NCBI RefSeq assembly: GCF_001402875.1 | Contig: NZ_CP012946.1 | Location: 1,590,001-1,654,000 of the forward strand | Origin: Blastochloris viridis | GTDB lineage: Bacteria; Pseudomonadota; Alphaproteobacteria; Rhizobiales; Xanthobacteraceae | Direction: 5' to 3' | Length of the DNA: 64,000 bases | Shown here: positions 50,985 to 63,300 of the stretch, one piece after another | Layout of the letters: each line of letters begins with the position of its first letter | Position numbering within the stretch: position 1 is the stretch's first letter | Position numbers and translations under genes: made by a program | Notes under the pieces: generated by a model | Databases searched by the model: none | What the model saw: the letters and a program-made list of their open reading frames with translations, nothing else | What the model was told of the DNA's origin: nothing

Positions 50985-51905
50985 TCAATAAAGCGCCAGC
51001 CGCTGGCCGTCGAACTGGGTCGGCTGGCAGTTGACGCCGGTGGTGCCGAGCGCAGCGCACAGTCGCGCCGCCGAGGAGGCGTTGGCCAGCGGGCCGACGA
51101 CCAGACGAAGCTCGGTCGCGTCGCCCTGGCGGCTTTCGCGGATCGAGACCAGCGGCCGCAGCCCGTCCAGCAACTGGCTGTTGTTGCCACGGATGGCGGC
51201 CCAACGGGTTTTCAGCCCATCGATCGAGGCGTCGCTGCCGAGGTCGATGGCAAATTCGGTGCGGGTGCCGACCGACTCGGCCGGCGCATCGGCGCGGGGC
51301 CGCGGCTGCGGCACCGCCATGTTCGCCGCCGGCGCCGGCTTGACCGGCTTGAGGACATCCTTGCCGGTATCCTTGGCAATGTCGCCGAGCGACATCGGCT
51401 TGCCGGCGTCGCCATCGTGGTTGGTCTCGGCGTTCGTTGCCGCCGGCGAAGCGGCAGCCGGTTGCGCCAGTGCCGGTTTGAACGGTTCCGGCGCCAGCGC
51501 CGGCAACGGGGTGAGGGTGGTGTGGCCGGCCGGGGCCGGCTGGGTGGTGGCGTGACCGGCACCGGCGTCGCGGTCGCGCGGGATTGCCGCGGTGACGTCG
51601 CCGAGCGTGCGCTCCATCTGGTCGAGCCTAGCCATCAGCCGGTCGCGGTCGTCGCTGAGCGCCCGCACCGCGTCGATCAGCCGCTGGGTTTCTGCGAGCA
51701 CGGCCGGATCGCGGCGGACGATGGCGTCCGGCGCGGCGTTGTTCGAGCCGCTCGCGGTCTCGACGGTGGGGTCGCCGAACAGCGAGGCGGCAAGGAGCAC
51801 CGCGATTCCCCCCGTGAGCGCGACGCCGCCCCACACCGCGTAGGTTGTCCACGATGACGGCTCGTCGTCGTCCACACCGAGATTCGGGCGAGGGGCAGGG
51901 CGCAT
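50985..51905 (-). CDS. Membrane-anchored protein with SPOR-like C-terminus
   Basis: The 306-residue protein has a cytoplasmic head, one membrane segment (VWGGVALTGGIAVLLAASLF, about 24-43), a coiled-coil (AETQRLIDAVRALSDDRDRL), a Pro/Ala-rich linker, and a compact C-terminal domain (FAIDLGSDASIDGLKTRWAA, SRQGDATELRLVVGPLANAS, ARLCAALGTTGVNCQPTQFD). The last domain resembles SPOR in size and in the paired cysteines. It probably links the inner membrane to peptidoglycan. No name is assigned. Confidence 0.6.
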   Translation of the reverse strand: MRPAPRPNLGVDDDEPSSWTTYAVWGGVALTGGIAVLLAASLFGDPTVETASGSNNAAPDAIVRRDPAVLAETQRLIDAVRALSDDRDRLMARLDQMERTLGDVTAAIPRDRDAGAGHATTQPAPAGHTTLTPLPALAPEPFKPALAQPAAASPAATNAETNHDGDAGKPMSLGDIAKDTGKDVLKPVKPAPAANMAVPQPRPRADAPAESVGTRTEFAIDLGSDASIDGLKTRWAAIRGNNSQLLDGLRPLVSIRESRQGDATELRLVVGPLANASSAARLCAALGTTGVNCQPTQFDGQRLALY

Positions 51906-52162
51906 GGCAAGCTCAACCGGATAGGGGAACAGGATTAACAGAGCCTAGCAGATTCGCGCCTCCGCCGGCCCCTTCCGCATCCGAATGCACCCGGCTATGA
52001 CTGCGCGTCCCACTCGTGGTCGCACGCCCACGTCCGCAACGGCGATGCGACAGAGCAGTCTGACCGCAGTTTATTGATTTTCCAGCGAAATCCAGCGCGT
52101 TGCCGCCACTGCGCCCAGCCGTTGGAGCCGTCCGCCACGGACCTCGCTGCCCGGAGGAGCCG

Positions 52163-53524
52163 ATGCCTCGCCCGTCCACCCTCGCGATCGTGCTCGCCGC
52201 AGGCGAGGGCACCCGCATGAAGTCCGCCGTGCCGAAGGTGCTGCACCGCGTCGGCGCGTGCACGCTGGTCGGGCACGTCATGGCCGCGGTCGAGGCCGCC
52301 GGCGCCGACGACGTGGCGGTGGTGATCGGGCCCGACCGCGCTGACGTCGCCGCCGAGGTGCGGCGGTTCTCTCCGACCGCGGAGGTGTTCGAGCAGCGCG
52401 AGCGGTGCGGTACCGCCCATGCCGTGCTGGCGGCGCGGACGGCGATCGGCCGCGGCTACGACCGCGTGCTGATCGTGTTCGGCGACACCCCGCTGGTGCG
52501 GCCCGAAACCATGGCGACGCTGGCCGCGGCCGCCGAGGGCGCCGCCGTTGCGGTGCTTGGTTTCCGGCCGGAAGACCCCAGCGGCTATGGCCGGCTGGTG
52601 ACGGACGGCGGCCGGCTCATCGCCATCCGCGAGGAGAAGGACGCCAGCGCCGAGGAGAAGACAATCGGCCTGTGCAATGCCGGCCTGATGGCGTTCGGCG
52701 GCGGAACGGCGCTGTCGCTGCTGGAACGCATCGGCAACGCCAACGCCAAGGGCGAGTTCTACCTCACCGACGCGGTGGAACTCGCGGTTGCCTCCGGGCT
52801 CAAGGCGGTGACGCTGGAGGCAGCCGACGACGAGGTGATGGGCATCAACGACCGCGCCCAGCTCGCCGCCGCCGAGGCGGTGTTCCAGCGCCGGGCGCGG
52901 GCGGCGGCGCTGGCCGGCGGCGCCACGTTGGTGGCACCGGACACCGTGTTCTTTTCCGCCGACACCGTGCTCGGCCGCGACGTGGTGGTCGAGCCGTTCG
53001 TGGTGTTCGGCCCCGGCGTCACGGTTGGCGATAACGTCACCATCCGGGCATTTTCTCACCTCAACGGCTTCGAGAAGGGCAAGCTCGACCGCGTTGCGGT
53101 CGAGGCGGGGGTGGAGCTGGGGCCGTTCGCCCGGCTGCGTGCCGGCGCCGCCATTGGCGCCGGGGCGCACATCGGCAATTTCGTCGAGGTCAAGGCCTCG
53201 ACCATCGGCGAGGGCGCCAAGGTCAACCATCTCACCTACCTCGGCGACGCCAGCGTCGGCGCCGGCAGCAATGTCGGGGCCGGCACCATCACCTGCAACT
53301 ATGACGGATACGGGAAATACCGGACCACGATCGGCGCCGGCGCCTTCATCGGCTCGAATTCCTCGCTGGTGGCGCCGGTGACGATCGGCGATGGTGCCTA
53401 TGTCGGGTCGGGGTCGGTGGTGACCGACGACGTTCCCGACCACGCGCTGGCGGTGGCGCGTGGCCGGCAGGTCAACAAGGCCGGCTGGGCCGCCGAGTTC
53501 CGGCGCCTCAAGGGCAAGCCGTGA
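52163..53524 (+). CDS. glmU: Bifunctional UDP-GlcNAc pyrophosphorylase/GlcN-1-P acetyltransferase GlmU
   Basis: The 453-residue enzyme makes UDP-GlcNAc for peptidoglycan and LPS. The N-terminal uridyltransferase domain has [18 protein letters not shown] (about 11-28) and [12 protein letters not shown]. The C-terminal left-handed beta-helix has hexapeptide repeats and the acetyltransferase segment ([20 protein letters not shown], then [13 protein letters not shown]). CGGAGGAG precedes the ATG. GlmS, the enzyme that supplies GlcN-6-P, follows 213 bp downstream, so the two form a pathway cluster. Confidence 0.96.
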   Translation: MPRPSTLAIVLAAGEGTRMKSAVPKVLHRVGACTLVGHVMAAVEAAGADDVAVVIGPDRADVAAEVRRFSPTAEVFEQRERCGTAHAVLAARTAIGRGYDRVLIVFGDTPLVRPETMATLAAAAEGAAVAVLGFRPEDPSGYGRLVTDGGRLIAIREEKDASAEEKTIGLCNAGLMAFGGGTALSLLERIGNANAKGEFYLTDAVELAVASGLKAVTLEAADDEVMGINDRAQLAAAEAVFQRRARAAALAGGATLVAPDTVFFSADTVLGRDVVVEPFVVFGPGVTVGDNVTIRAFSHLNGFEKGKLDRVAVEAGVELGPFARLRAGAAIGAGAHIGNFVEVKASTIGEGAKVNHLTYLGDASVGAGSNVGAGTITCNYDGYGKYRTTIGAGAFIGSNSSLVAPVTIGDGAYVGSGSVVTDDVPDHALAVARGRQVNKAGWAAEFRRLKGKP

Positions 53525-53737
53525 GGCGATCCTGTCATTGGCGTGACGTTTTGTGATTTGCCCCTCGGTTGAGGGCAGCTAAACCCGGTTAATACGAAAT
53601 CTGGCCGACCAAGGCTGGAGTTTCGAATTCCGGTCGCCGAAGATTCCATTCTCGAACAAGGGTTTCGGCGAGGACGTTTCCGGGATCACGGCGTGATCTT
53701 CCGGAAACCGTATGAGCTGTGGTTGGAGAGATCGTTC

Positions 53738-55557
<1,820 letters not shown>

Positions 55558-55561
<4 letters not shown>

Positions 55562-56163
55562 ACGGCCGTCCCGTCGCCGCCGGGCTGCCAATCCCGACGC
55601 TGTCGACGGAACGGCTCGTTCTGCGTGGCGTTACGGAGACCGACGTCGCCGCCTATCAGCGGCATTTTGTCGACTACGAGGTGATCCGCCACCTTAGCGC
55701 GGCCGTTCCATGGCCATACCCCGATGGTGGTGTCCGCGCGTTCATCCGCGATCAGGTGGTGCCGAACCAGGGCCAGGGCCGCTGGATGTGGGGCCTGCAC
55801 CTCAAGGGGACGGAGGGCCTGGTCGGCGCCGTCGACCTGTGGCGGGAAGGACGGCCCGAGAACCGCGGATTCTGGCTGGGCCGGCCGTTCTGGGGGCGGG
55901 GCTACATGACCGAGGCGGCCGTCCGCATCACCGATTTTGCCTTCGACGAACTCGGCTTCGACCGGCTGGTGTTCACCAACGCGGTCGGCAATCGACGGTC
56001 ACACGACATCAAGGCACGGACCGGCGCCACGCTGGTCGGAGTGGCGCCGGCGAGGTTCGTCGATCCGGCCTACAGCCAGCAAGAGGTCTGGCTGCTCACC
56101 AAAGAGCAGTGGCAGAATTGGCGCCGCTTGGCCCGGGTCGCAACGGGCGAGCCGCAGGGCTGA
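55558..56163 (+). CDS. GNAT family N-acetyltransferase (RimJ/RimL type)
   Basis: The 201-residue protein has LSTERLVLRGVTETDVAAYQ at the start and the acetyl-CoA site near RGYMTEAAVRITDFAFDELG. NAVGNRRSHDIKARTGATLV follows, typical of the RimJ/RimL group. The start is a GTG overlapping the glmS stop, so it is translationally coupled to glmS. The substrate is unknown and may be an antibiotic, a ribosomal protein or a small molecule. Confidence 0.82.
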
Positions 56164-56188
56164 GGCAGGCGGGGGCGGACAGCTTTGG

Positions 56189-56611
56189 TCAGCGCGGCGT
56201 CTCCGGCCGCGTCGCCATCCAGGTGCCGACCGCGAGCAGCGCCACTGCGGTCGAGCCGATGGCGATCGGCGGCGCCCCCACCGCCCATTCCACAGCAAGA
56301 CTGACGCCGAAGCTGGCGAACGCGATCAGCTTGACCTTGCGCGGAATGACGCCGTGGGCGCGCCAGTCGCGCACCAATGGCCCATAGCGCGGGTGGGTGA
56401 GGATCCAGCGCTCGACCTCGGGCGAGGAGCGCGCGAACAGCCACGCCGCCAGGATCAGGAACACCGTGCCCGGCATCACCGGCGTCACCACACCGACGAT
56501 GCCGAGCCCCAGCGCGACAAAGCCGAGCGGGCGATAGACGTAGCGGCGCAGGCCGAGCGAGGTGGTGCGGACCGGGGGCTCGTCGGGCGGTTCAGGGGCG
56601 GGCGGGGTCAT
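56189..56611 (-). CDS. YbaN family (DUF454) membrane protein
   Basis: The 140-residue protein has about three to four membrane segments and the DUF454 core (VYRPLGFVALGLGIVGVVTP, VMPGTVFLILAAWLFARSSP, WILTHPRYGPLVRDWRAHGV). An N-terminal Pro-rich head may be disordered. The start at 56611 was chosen because upstream residues are basic and non-membrane. Function is unknown. The next gene on this strand is recG, with a palindromic element between them. Confidence 0.8.
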   Translation of the reverse strand: MTPPAPEPPDEPPVRTTSLGLRRYVYRPLGFVALGLGIVGVVTPVMPGTVFLILAAWLFARSSPEVERWILTHPRYGPLVRDWRAHGVIPRKVKLIAFASFGVSLAVEWAVGAPPIAIGSTAVALLAVGTWMATRPETPR

Positions 56612-56695
56612 GGGTGAAGTGTACAATGCCTTGATGCGGCGGGCGACCTGATCTCCGTCGGGATTTGACGGCGCCGCGCGTGTCAACCTCGACCG

Positions 56696-56858
56696 GTCGT
56701 CCCCGGCGAGTGCGGCTTTGGCCGCACGAGGGAAGGGGACCCATGATCCACGACAGTCGGGATAAGCTGCAGCGTTCGATTGACGAGCATGCTTGATTGG
56801 AAACGTCGTGGTCCCTGGGTCCCCTTCCCGACCGCCTTCGGCGGTCGCCGGGGACGAC
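56696..56858. mobile_element. 163-bp palindromic MITE-like element
   Basis: The two arms (about 58 bp each) form a long inverted repeat: GTCGTCCCCGGCG at 56696 matches CGCCGGGGACGAC at 56846-56858. The inner parts pair as well (AAGGGGACCCA / TGGGTCCCCTT). Each arm contains its own small hairpin. It has no coding capacity. Such palindromes are common mobile-like repeats in Rhizobiales. Confidence 0.6.
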
Positions 56859-56911
56859 TGGCGAGGTTCCGGCGCAAACTCGCAAATTGCCGGGTGCGAT
56901 AGCTCAAAACA

Positions 56912-59014
56912 TCACCCCGCCTGGAGCAGCCGCACCGCCTCGGTGCGCTCGAACAGGTGCAGCAGCACCCGCAGCGCCCGGCCGCGCTCGCTCGCCAGCG
57001 CCGGGTCGCCGGCCAGTGCCGCGGCCGCCTCATCGCGCGCGGCCGGCAGCAGCGCGCCGTGGCTCTCCAGCCGCGCCAGCCGAAAGCCGGGAAAGCCGGA
57101 CTGGCGGGTGCCGAGCACGTCGCCCTCGCCACGCAGGCGCAGATCCTCCTCGGCGATGCGGAAGCCGTCCTCACTGTCGCGCAGGATGGCGAGGCGGGCT
57201 TTTGCGGTCTCGCCGAGCGGGCCCTTGTAAAGCAGCAGGCAGGTCGAGGGCTTGTCGCCGCGGCCGATGCGGCCGCGCAGCTGGTGCAACTGGGCGAGGC
57301 CGAAGCGCTCGGCGTGCTCGACCACCATCACGGTCGCCTCCGGTACGTCGACGCCGACCTCGATCACCGTGGTCGCGACCAGGATGGCGGTGTCGCCCGC
57401 GGCGAAGCTCGCCATCGCGGCGTCCTTCTCGCTGCCCTTGAGACGGCCGTGGATCAGCCCGACGCGCGTGCCGAACCGGGTGCGCAGCAGGGCCGCGCGG
57501 TCCTCGGCGGCGGCAAGGTCGACCTCGCTCGATTCCTCGACCAGCGGGCACACCCAATAGACCCGCGCGCCGGAGGCGACCGCGCGGCCGACCGCGTCGA
57601 CCACCTCCGGCAAACGTTCCAGGGGAACCGTGCGGGTGTCGATCGGCAGCCGGCCAGCCGGCTTCTCAGTCAAGGACGAAATGTCCATGTCGCCGAAATA
57701 GGTCAGCACCAATGTGCGCGGGATCGGGGTCGCGGTCATCACCAAGAGATCCACCGCCTCGCCCTTGCTGGCGAGCGCTAGGCGCTGGTGAACGCCGAAG
57801 CGGTGCTGCTCGTCGACCACCGCGAAGGCGAGATCCTTGAACGCCACGTCGTCCTGGAACAGCGCGTGGGTGCCGACCACGATGTCGAGCTCGCCCGCCG
57901 CCAGCGCCGACACGATGGCCTCGCGGGTCCGGCCCTTCTCGCGGCCGGTGAGCAGCGCGCTGCGCAGCCCGGCGGCCTCGGCGAAGCGCGCGATGGTGGA
58001 AAAATGCTGACGGGCGAGGATCTCGGTCGGCGCCATCAGCGCCGCCTGCCGGCCGGATTCGACCACCTGGGCCATGGCGATCAAGGCGACCACCGTCTTG
58101 CCGGCGCCGACGTCGCCCTGCAACAGCCGGATCATGCGGGTGTCGGCGGCAAGGTCGGCCGAGATGTCCGCAACGGCCTGCTGCTGCGAGGCGGTGAGGA
58201 CGAAGGGGAGGGCCTTGATCAGCCGGTCGCGGACGCGGCCATCGCCAAGGCTGCGCCGGCCCGGCTCGCGGCGCATGTGGCTGCGCAGGAGCTGCAGCGC
58301 AAGTTGACCGGCGAACAGCTCGTCATAGGCGAGGCGCCGCCACGCCGGGCTTTCGGGGTCGAGATCCTCCGGCGCGGCCGGGGCGTGGAGCGTGCGCAGC
58401 GCATCAGTGAACGGCGGCCAGCGATTGCGGGCGAGGTGGGCGGCATCCTGCCACTCCGGCAGCGCCGGCAGCCGGGCGAGGGCGGCCGCGGCTGCCCGGC
58501 GGAGGTGGCCGAGCGCCAGGCCCTCGGTCAGCGGATAGACCGGCTCCAGCGCCGGCAGGCTGGCGGCATCCTCGACCGACACCACCCGGTCGGGGTGAGC
58601 CATCTGCAGCATGCCGTCATACATCTCGACGGTGCCGGAGACGATGCGACGCTCGCCGACCGGGTAGAGCCGCTCCAGCCGGGTCTTGTCGCCCTTGAAA
58701 TAGACCAGCGACAGATCGCCGGTGTCGTCGTGGGTATGGACCCGCCACGGTGCCTTGGCCCGGCCGGGCGGCGGCGGGCGGTGCTGGTCGACCGTGACCT
58801 CGACGGTGGCCAGCACCCCCGGCCGCACCTCGGCGAGCTTGGGCCGCCACCGCCGATCGATCACGGTGTGGGGCAGATGCAGCACCAGGTCGACCACCCG
58901 TGCCGGCGAGCCGTCGCGGCCGAGCAGCCGGTCGTAGAGCGGCCTCAGACGCGGCCCGATGCCGGGCAGGGCGGTGATCGGGGCGAACAGGGGGTCGAGC
59001 ACGGAGGGACGCAT
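56912..59014 (-). CDS. recG: ATP-dependent DNA helicase RecG
   Basis: The 700-residue SF2 helicase remodels stalled replication forks and branched DNA. An N-terminal wedge domain (FAPITALPGIGPRLRPLYDR) is followed by Walker A GDVGAGKT, DEQH (AVVDEQHRFGVHQR), TATPIPRTL and the RecG C-terminal motif ...LRGRIGRGDKPSTC, with RLRGEGDVLGTRQSGFPGF after it. Full length. It is divergent from the sdhE-mfd side, with a parDE remnant between. Confidence 0.95.
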   Translation of the reverse strand: MRPSVLDPLFAPITALPGIGPRLRPLYDRLLGRDGSPARVVDLVLHLPHTVIDRRWRPKLAEVRPGVLATVEVTVDQHRPPPPGRAKAPWRVHTHDDTGDLSLVYFKGDKTRLERLYPVGERRIVSGTVEMYDGMLQMAHPDRVVSVEDAASLPALEPVYPLTEGLALGHLRRAAAAALARLPALPEWQDAAHLARNRWPPFTDALRTLHAPAAPEDLDPESPAWRRLAYDELFAGQLALQLLRSHMRREPGRRSLGDGRVRDRLIKALPFVLTASQQQAVADISADLAADTRMIRLLQGDVGAGKTVVALIAMAQVVESGRQAALMAPTEILARQHFSTIARFAEAAGLRSALLTGREKGRTREAIVSALAAGELDIVVGTHALFQDDVAFKDLAFAVVDEQHRFGVHQRLALASKGEAVDLLVMTATPIPRTLVLTYFGDMDISSLTEKPAGRLPIDTRTVPLERLPEVVDAVGRAVASGARVYWVCPLVEESSEVDLAAAEDRAALLRTRFGTRVGLIHGRLKGSEKDAAMASFAAGDTAILVATTVIEVGVDVPEATVMVVEHAERFGLAQLHQLRGRIGRGDKPSTCLLLYKGPLGETAKARLAILRDSEDGFRIAEEDLRLRGEGDVLGTRQSGFPGFRLARLESHGALLPAARDEAAAALAGDPALASERGRALRVLLHLFERTEAVRLLQAG

Positions 59015-59053
59015 GACGTCTTGATCGCTGTCCGTTTCAGCCGGACGACCTCA

Positions 59054-59351
59054 TCGCGGGTCTTGAGGCAGCCAGCTTTCAGGGTTGCGCATACCATGCA
59101 CAATGGCCACCACCATCACGCCGTCGGGCTGCGGTTCGTAAATGATGATGTAGAGGCCTCGACCAGAATTCGTGCCATTGGGCTCAACGCGGGCCGGGCG
59201 GCGCCGATATTGGGATTGGCGGCGGCCAGCTCCACCTTGTGCATGATGCGCCAGTATGGCCATCGGCGGCGCGAATATTGTCTGCGGCGATGCCCGCCCA
59301 GACCTCATAGAGACCGGCCTCCGCACGCGGGGTGAAGACAAGCCTATCCAC
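59054..59351 (-). pseudogene. ParE-type toxin, frameshifted
   Basis: A GTG at 59351, overlapping the parD end, starts DRLVFTPRAEAGLYEVWAGI. The reading then moves frame near 59250 (WRIMHKVELAAANPNIGAAR) and again near 59165 (GRGLYIIIYEPQPDGVMVVA, then HGMRNPESWL). Joined, the pieces match a whole ParE/RelE-fold toxin of about 98 residues. Two frameshifts make it non-functional unless there is a sequencing error. The parD antitoxin remains intact. Confidence 0.7.
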
Positions 59352-59607
59352 GTTTCAGCGCTTTATCCTTGAACTTTTCAAGAAGCGCCTCCGCGTCCAC
59401 CGGACGGACCGCGCCACTGGCCATGCCCTCGTCATAGGCTCGCTTCAGCTTCGCCAGCTCCAGCGCACGGATCTCCTCGCGTTGCTCCCACAGCCGCAAA
59501 GCATCCCGGACTACCTCGCTGTTAGAGGCATAAGCCCCGGATTCCACAGCCTGTTGCACCCGGCTGGCCTGCTGCTGAGACAGGGAAACGGTCATTGTGC
59601 GCATCAT
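59344..59607 (-). CDS. ParD-family antitoxin
   Basis: This 87-residue type II antitoxin has a ribbon-helix-helix start (MTVSLSQQQASRVQQAVESG, then AYASNSEVVRDALRLWEQRE) and an acidic/basic C-terminal helix that would bind the toxin. GGAAGG sits before the ATG at 59607. It overlaps the broken parE, the usual antitoxin-first order. Confidence 0.88.
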   Translation of the reverse strand: MMRTMTVSLSQQQASRVQQAVESGAYASNSEVVRDALRLWEQREEIRALELAKLKRAYDEGMASGAVRPVDAEALLEKFKDKALKRG

Positions 59608-59826
59608 GACACCTTCCGTGGCCTGATTATATTTCGCCAACAAGAATTCACAAGAACTGGTAGGCGCCGGGCAAAAGCCTCAATCCCGCGACCCTGCCGT
59701 CGGCGACAGCAAGCCCGTGCCGTGATGACAACGCGGCGCTGACAGCGGCGGCGGCGGACGCTATAGAGGAACGAGCACCGGGGGCCAAACGGCTCCGCGG
59801 GCCTTTTTCTATTCCGGAGTGACCCT

Positions 59827-60123
59827 ATGTCAGGCACCACGCGATCGAGCGCCGGTCTCGACGAGCGCCGCCGCCGCATCCTGTTCCGCGCCTGGCACCG
59901 CGGCACCCGCGAACTCGACCTTTTGATCGGCCGCTTCGCCGACGCCATGCTCGGCACCTTGAACGAGGGCGAGGTCGATCAGCTTGAACACCTGATGGAC
60001 GCCCAGGACCACGATATCTACGGCTGGATCACCGGCTCGCGCGAGGTTCCGCCGGATTATGACACCGCGGTTTTAAAGGGCCTGCGCGATTTCCATCGCG
60101 ACCACCCGGGAGCCGATGCGTGA
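59827..60123 (+). CDS. sdhE: Succinate dehydrogenase assembly factor 2 (SdhE/Sdh5)
   Basis: The 98-residue protein inserts FAD into SdhA. It has the family core LDERRRRILFRAWHRGTREL, then DLLIGRFADAMLGTL, and ends with DIYGWITGSREVPPDYDTAV. The RGxRE segment (HRGTRELD) is the FAD-transfer motif. GGAG precedes the ATG. The placement between recG and mfd is conserved in Rhizobiales. Confidence 0.93.
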   Translation: MSGTTRSSAGLDERRRRILFRAWHRGTRELDLLIGRFADAMLGTLNEGEVDQLEHLMDAQDHDIYGWITGSREVPPDYDTAVLKGLRDFHRDHPGADA

Positions 60124-60339
60124 TCGCGGTGGCGCAACGCCAGTCTTTTTCGACCCTCTCTCCCTGCGTGAGAAGGGGTCGAGCAATTTTGAGTTTTGGA
60201 TCGCGAGGCGGGTGAGGGAGCAAACTGAGACGTCACGCGCCGGGATAGCTCACCCGGCTCGGACGTCACGTTGTTCCGTCCTCGCCGCCCCCGTCCGCGA
60301 TGGGCGAGGGACGCGCCGTGCCGACCACCCGGATTTCGA

Positions 60340-63300
60340 ATGAACAAGCCGCTTCGCGCCCCCCAATCCCTCACTCCCGGCAAGCCGGTGACCTTCGCCA
60401 GCGTGGCGGACGGCATCGAGCCTCTGGTCGCAGGCGACCTTGCCCGCGCCGCCGCCGCCCGGCCCGACGCCCCGGCGGTCAGCCTCTTGATGGTGTGCCG
60501 CGACGGCCCGCGGATGCAGGCGATCGAGAGCGCGCTCGGCTTCTTCGCGCCCGATGTCGAGGTGTTGTCGCTGCCGGCATGGGACTGCCAGCCCTACGAC
60601 CGGGCTTCGCCCAACGCCGCCATCGTCGCCCGCCGCATGTCGGTGCTGGCGCGGCTCGCCCGCGTCACCGGCCGCGACAAGCCGGCGATCCTGCTGACCA
60701 CCGTCAATGCCGTGCTGCAGCGCCTGCCGGCGCGCGAGACGGTGGCGGTGCAGTCGCTGGCGGTGGCGCCCGGCAACATGGTGGCGATGGCGGGCATCGT
60801 CGAGTGGCTGGAGATCAACGGCTTCTTGCGCAGCGCCACGGTGCGCGACACCGGCGAATACGCGGTGCGCGGCGGCATCGTCGACATGTTCCCGCCGGGG
60901 CTCGACCTGCCGGTGCGGCTCGATTTCTTCGGCGATACGCTGGAGTCGATCCGCACCTTCGACCCGGAGACCCAGCGCTCGGTGGCGCAGATGCGCCAGC
61001 TCGAATTCGTGCCGGTCAGCGAACTGCAACTCACCACCGACAGCATCCGCCGCTTCCGCCTCGGCTATGTCGCGGCGTTCGGTGCTGCCACCAAGGGCGA
61101 TACGCTCTACGAGACGATTTCCGAAGGTCGCCGCTCGCCCGGCCACGAGCATTGGCTGCCGCTGTTCCACGAAAAGCTCGATACCCTGTTCGACTATCTG
61201 CCCGGCACGCCTGTGGTGCTGGAGCCGTTGGCCGAGGACGCGGTGAAGGAGCGTTTCGCCCAGATCGCCGACTATTATCAGGCGCGGCGCGAGGCGCTCG
61301 ACATGCCGGCGAGCGGTACCATGCAGGCGGTCTATAAGCCACTGCCGCCGGACAAGCTCTATCTCACCGCGGGCGAATGGCAGGGGCGGCTCGGCGAGCG
61401 GGGCCTGGCGCGATTTTCGCCGTTCGCAGTGCCCGACACCGTCAACGTCGTCGACGTCGGTGCCAAGCGCGGCCATAGCTTCGCCGCCGAGCGCGCCAGC
61501 GACGCCAACGTGTTCGACGCGGTGGTGGCGCACATCCGCACCCTGCAGGAGGGCGGCAAGGCCGTGGTGGTGGCGGCCTGGACCGAGGGCTCGCGCGAGC
61601 GCCTCGGCCACGTGCTGCGCGACCATGGCCTGGAGCGGATCGAGACGGTGGGAAGCTGGGCCAAGGCGTTGGCGCTCGACGCCCGCACCACCGGTCTTGC
61701 CATCCTTGGCCTCGAAACCGGGTTCGAGACCGACGCGGTTGCGGTGCTGGCCGAGCAGGACATTCTCGGTGAGCGGCTGGTTCGGCCGCGGCGCGCCGCC
61801 AAGCGCGCCCAGAACTTCATCGCCGAGGTGACGAGCCTCAATGCCGGCGATCTGGTGGTTCACGTCGACCACGGCATCGGCCGCTTCGTCGGCCTGAAAA
61901 CGGTCGAGGCCGCGGGCGCACCGCACGATTGCCTGGAGCTGCATTACGCCGGCGGCGACCGGCTGTTCCTGCCGGTCGAGAACATCGAGCTTCTGACCCG
62001 CTACGGCTCCGAGGACGCCGGGGCGGTGCTCGACAAGCTCGGCGGCCACGGCTGGCAGACCCGCAAGGCGCGGATGAAGAGCCGCATCCGCGAGATGGCG
62101 TCGGCGCTGATCAAGGTCGCGGCCGAACGCACGCTCAAGGAGGCGCCGCGCCTCACCGTGGCGCCGGGTCTGGCCGATGAGTTTGCGGCGCGGTTCCCGT
62201 TCGATGAGACCGACGATCAGCTTGCCGCTATCGAGGCGGTGACCGACGATCTGGCCGCCGGCCACCCGATGGACCGCCTGGTGTGCGGCGACGTCGGATT
62301 CGGCAAGACCGAAGTCGCGCTGCGCGCCGCCTTCGCCTGCGTGATGAACGGCAAGCAGGTCGCGGTGGTGGTGCCGACAACGCTGCTCGCCCGCCAGCAC
62401 GCCCGCACGTTCACCGAGCGTTTCAAGGGCTTGCCGATCAACGTCGCCGAGGCCTCGCGCATGGTCGGCTCATCCGATCTGGCGAAGGTGAAGACCGGCA
62501 TTGTCACGGGCGGCATCGACATCGTGGTCGGCACCCACGCGCTGCTCAGCAAGGGCATCAACTTCAAGGACCTTGGCCTGCTCATCGTCGACGAGGAACA
62601 GCATTTCGGCGTCAGCCACAAGGAGCGCTTAAAGCAGCTCCGCGCCGAGGTCCACGTCCTGACGCTGACGGCGACGCCGATCCCGCGCACGCTGCAGCTC
62701 GCCATGTCGGGCGTGCGCGAAATGTCGATCATCGCGACGCCGCCGGTGGACCGCCTCGCGGTGCGCACCTTCATAGCGCCGTTCGACGGCCTGGTGGTGC
62801 GCGAGGCGCTCCTGCGCGAGCGCTATCGCGGCGGCCAGGCATTCTACGTCTGCCCGCGGATCGAGGACATCGCCGCGTGCAAGGACTTCCTCGACAAGAA
62901 CGTCCCGGAGGTGAAGGTGGTGGTCGGCCACGGCCAGATGTCGGCGAAGGAGCTCGAGAGCGTGATGACCGCGTTCTACGAGGGCAAGGCCGACGTGCTG
63001 CTCTCCACCACCATCGTCGAATCCGGTCTCGACATTCCGACCGCGAACACGCTGATCGTTCACCGCGCCGATATGTTCGGCCTCGCCCAGCTTTATCAGC
63101 TGCGCGGCCGCGTCGGTCGCGCGAAAACCCGCGCCTACGCGCTGTTCACGGTTTCAGCCGACAAGCCGCTCACCGCGCAGGCCGAGCGTCGGCTGAAAGT
63201 TCTGCAGTCGCTCGATACGCTGGGCGCCGGCTTCCAACTTGCCTCGCACGACCTCGACATCCGCGGCGCCGGCAATCTGCTTGGCGACGAGCAGTCCGGC

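Noticed and set aside
60250..62400. Long minus-strand open frame opposite mfd
   Set aside because: Antisense shadow of the conserved Mfd frame, with low-complexity His/Arg/Gly composition.
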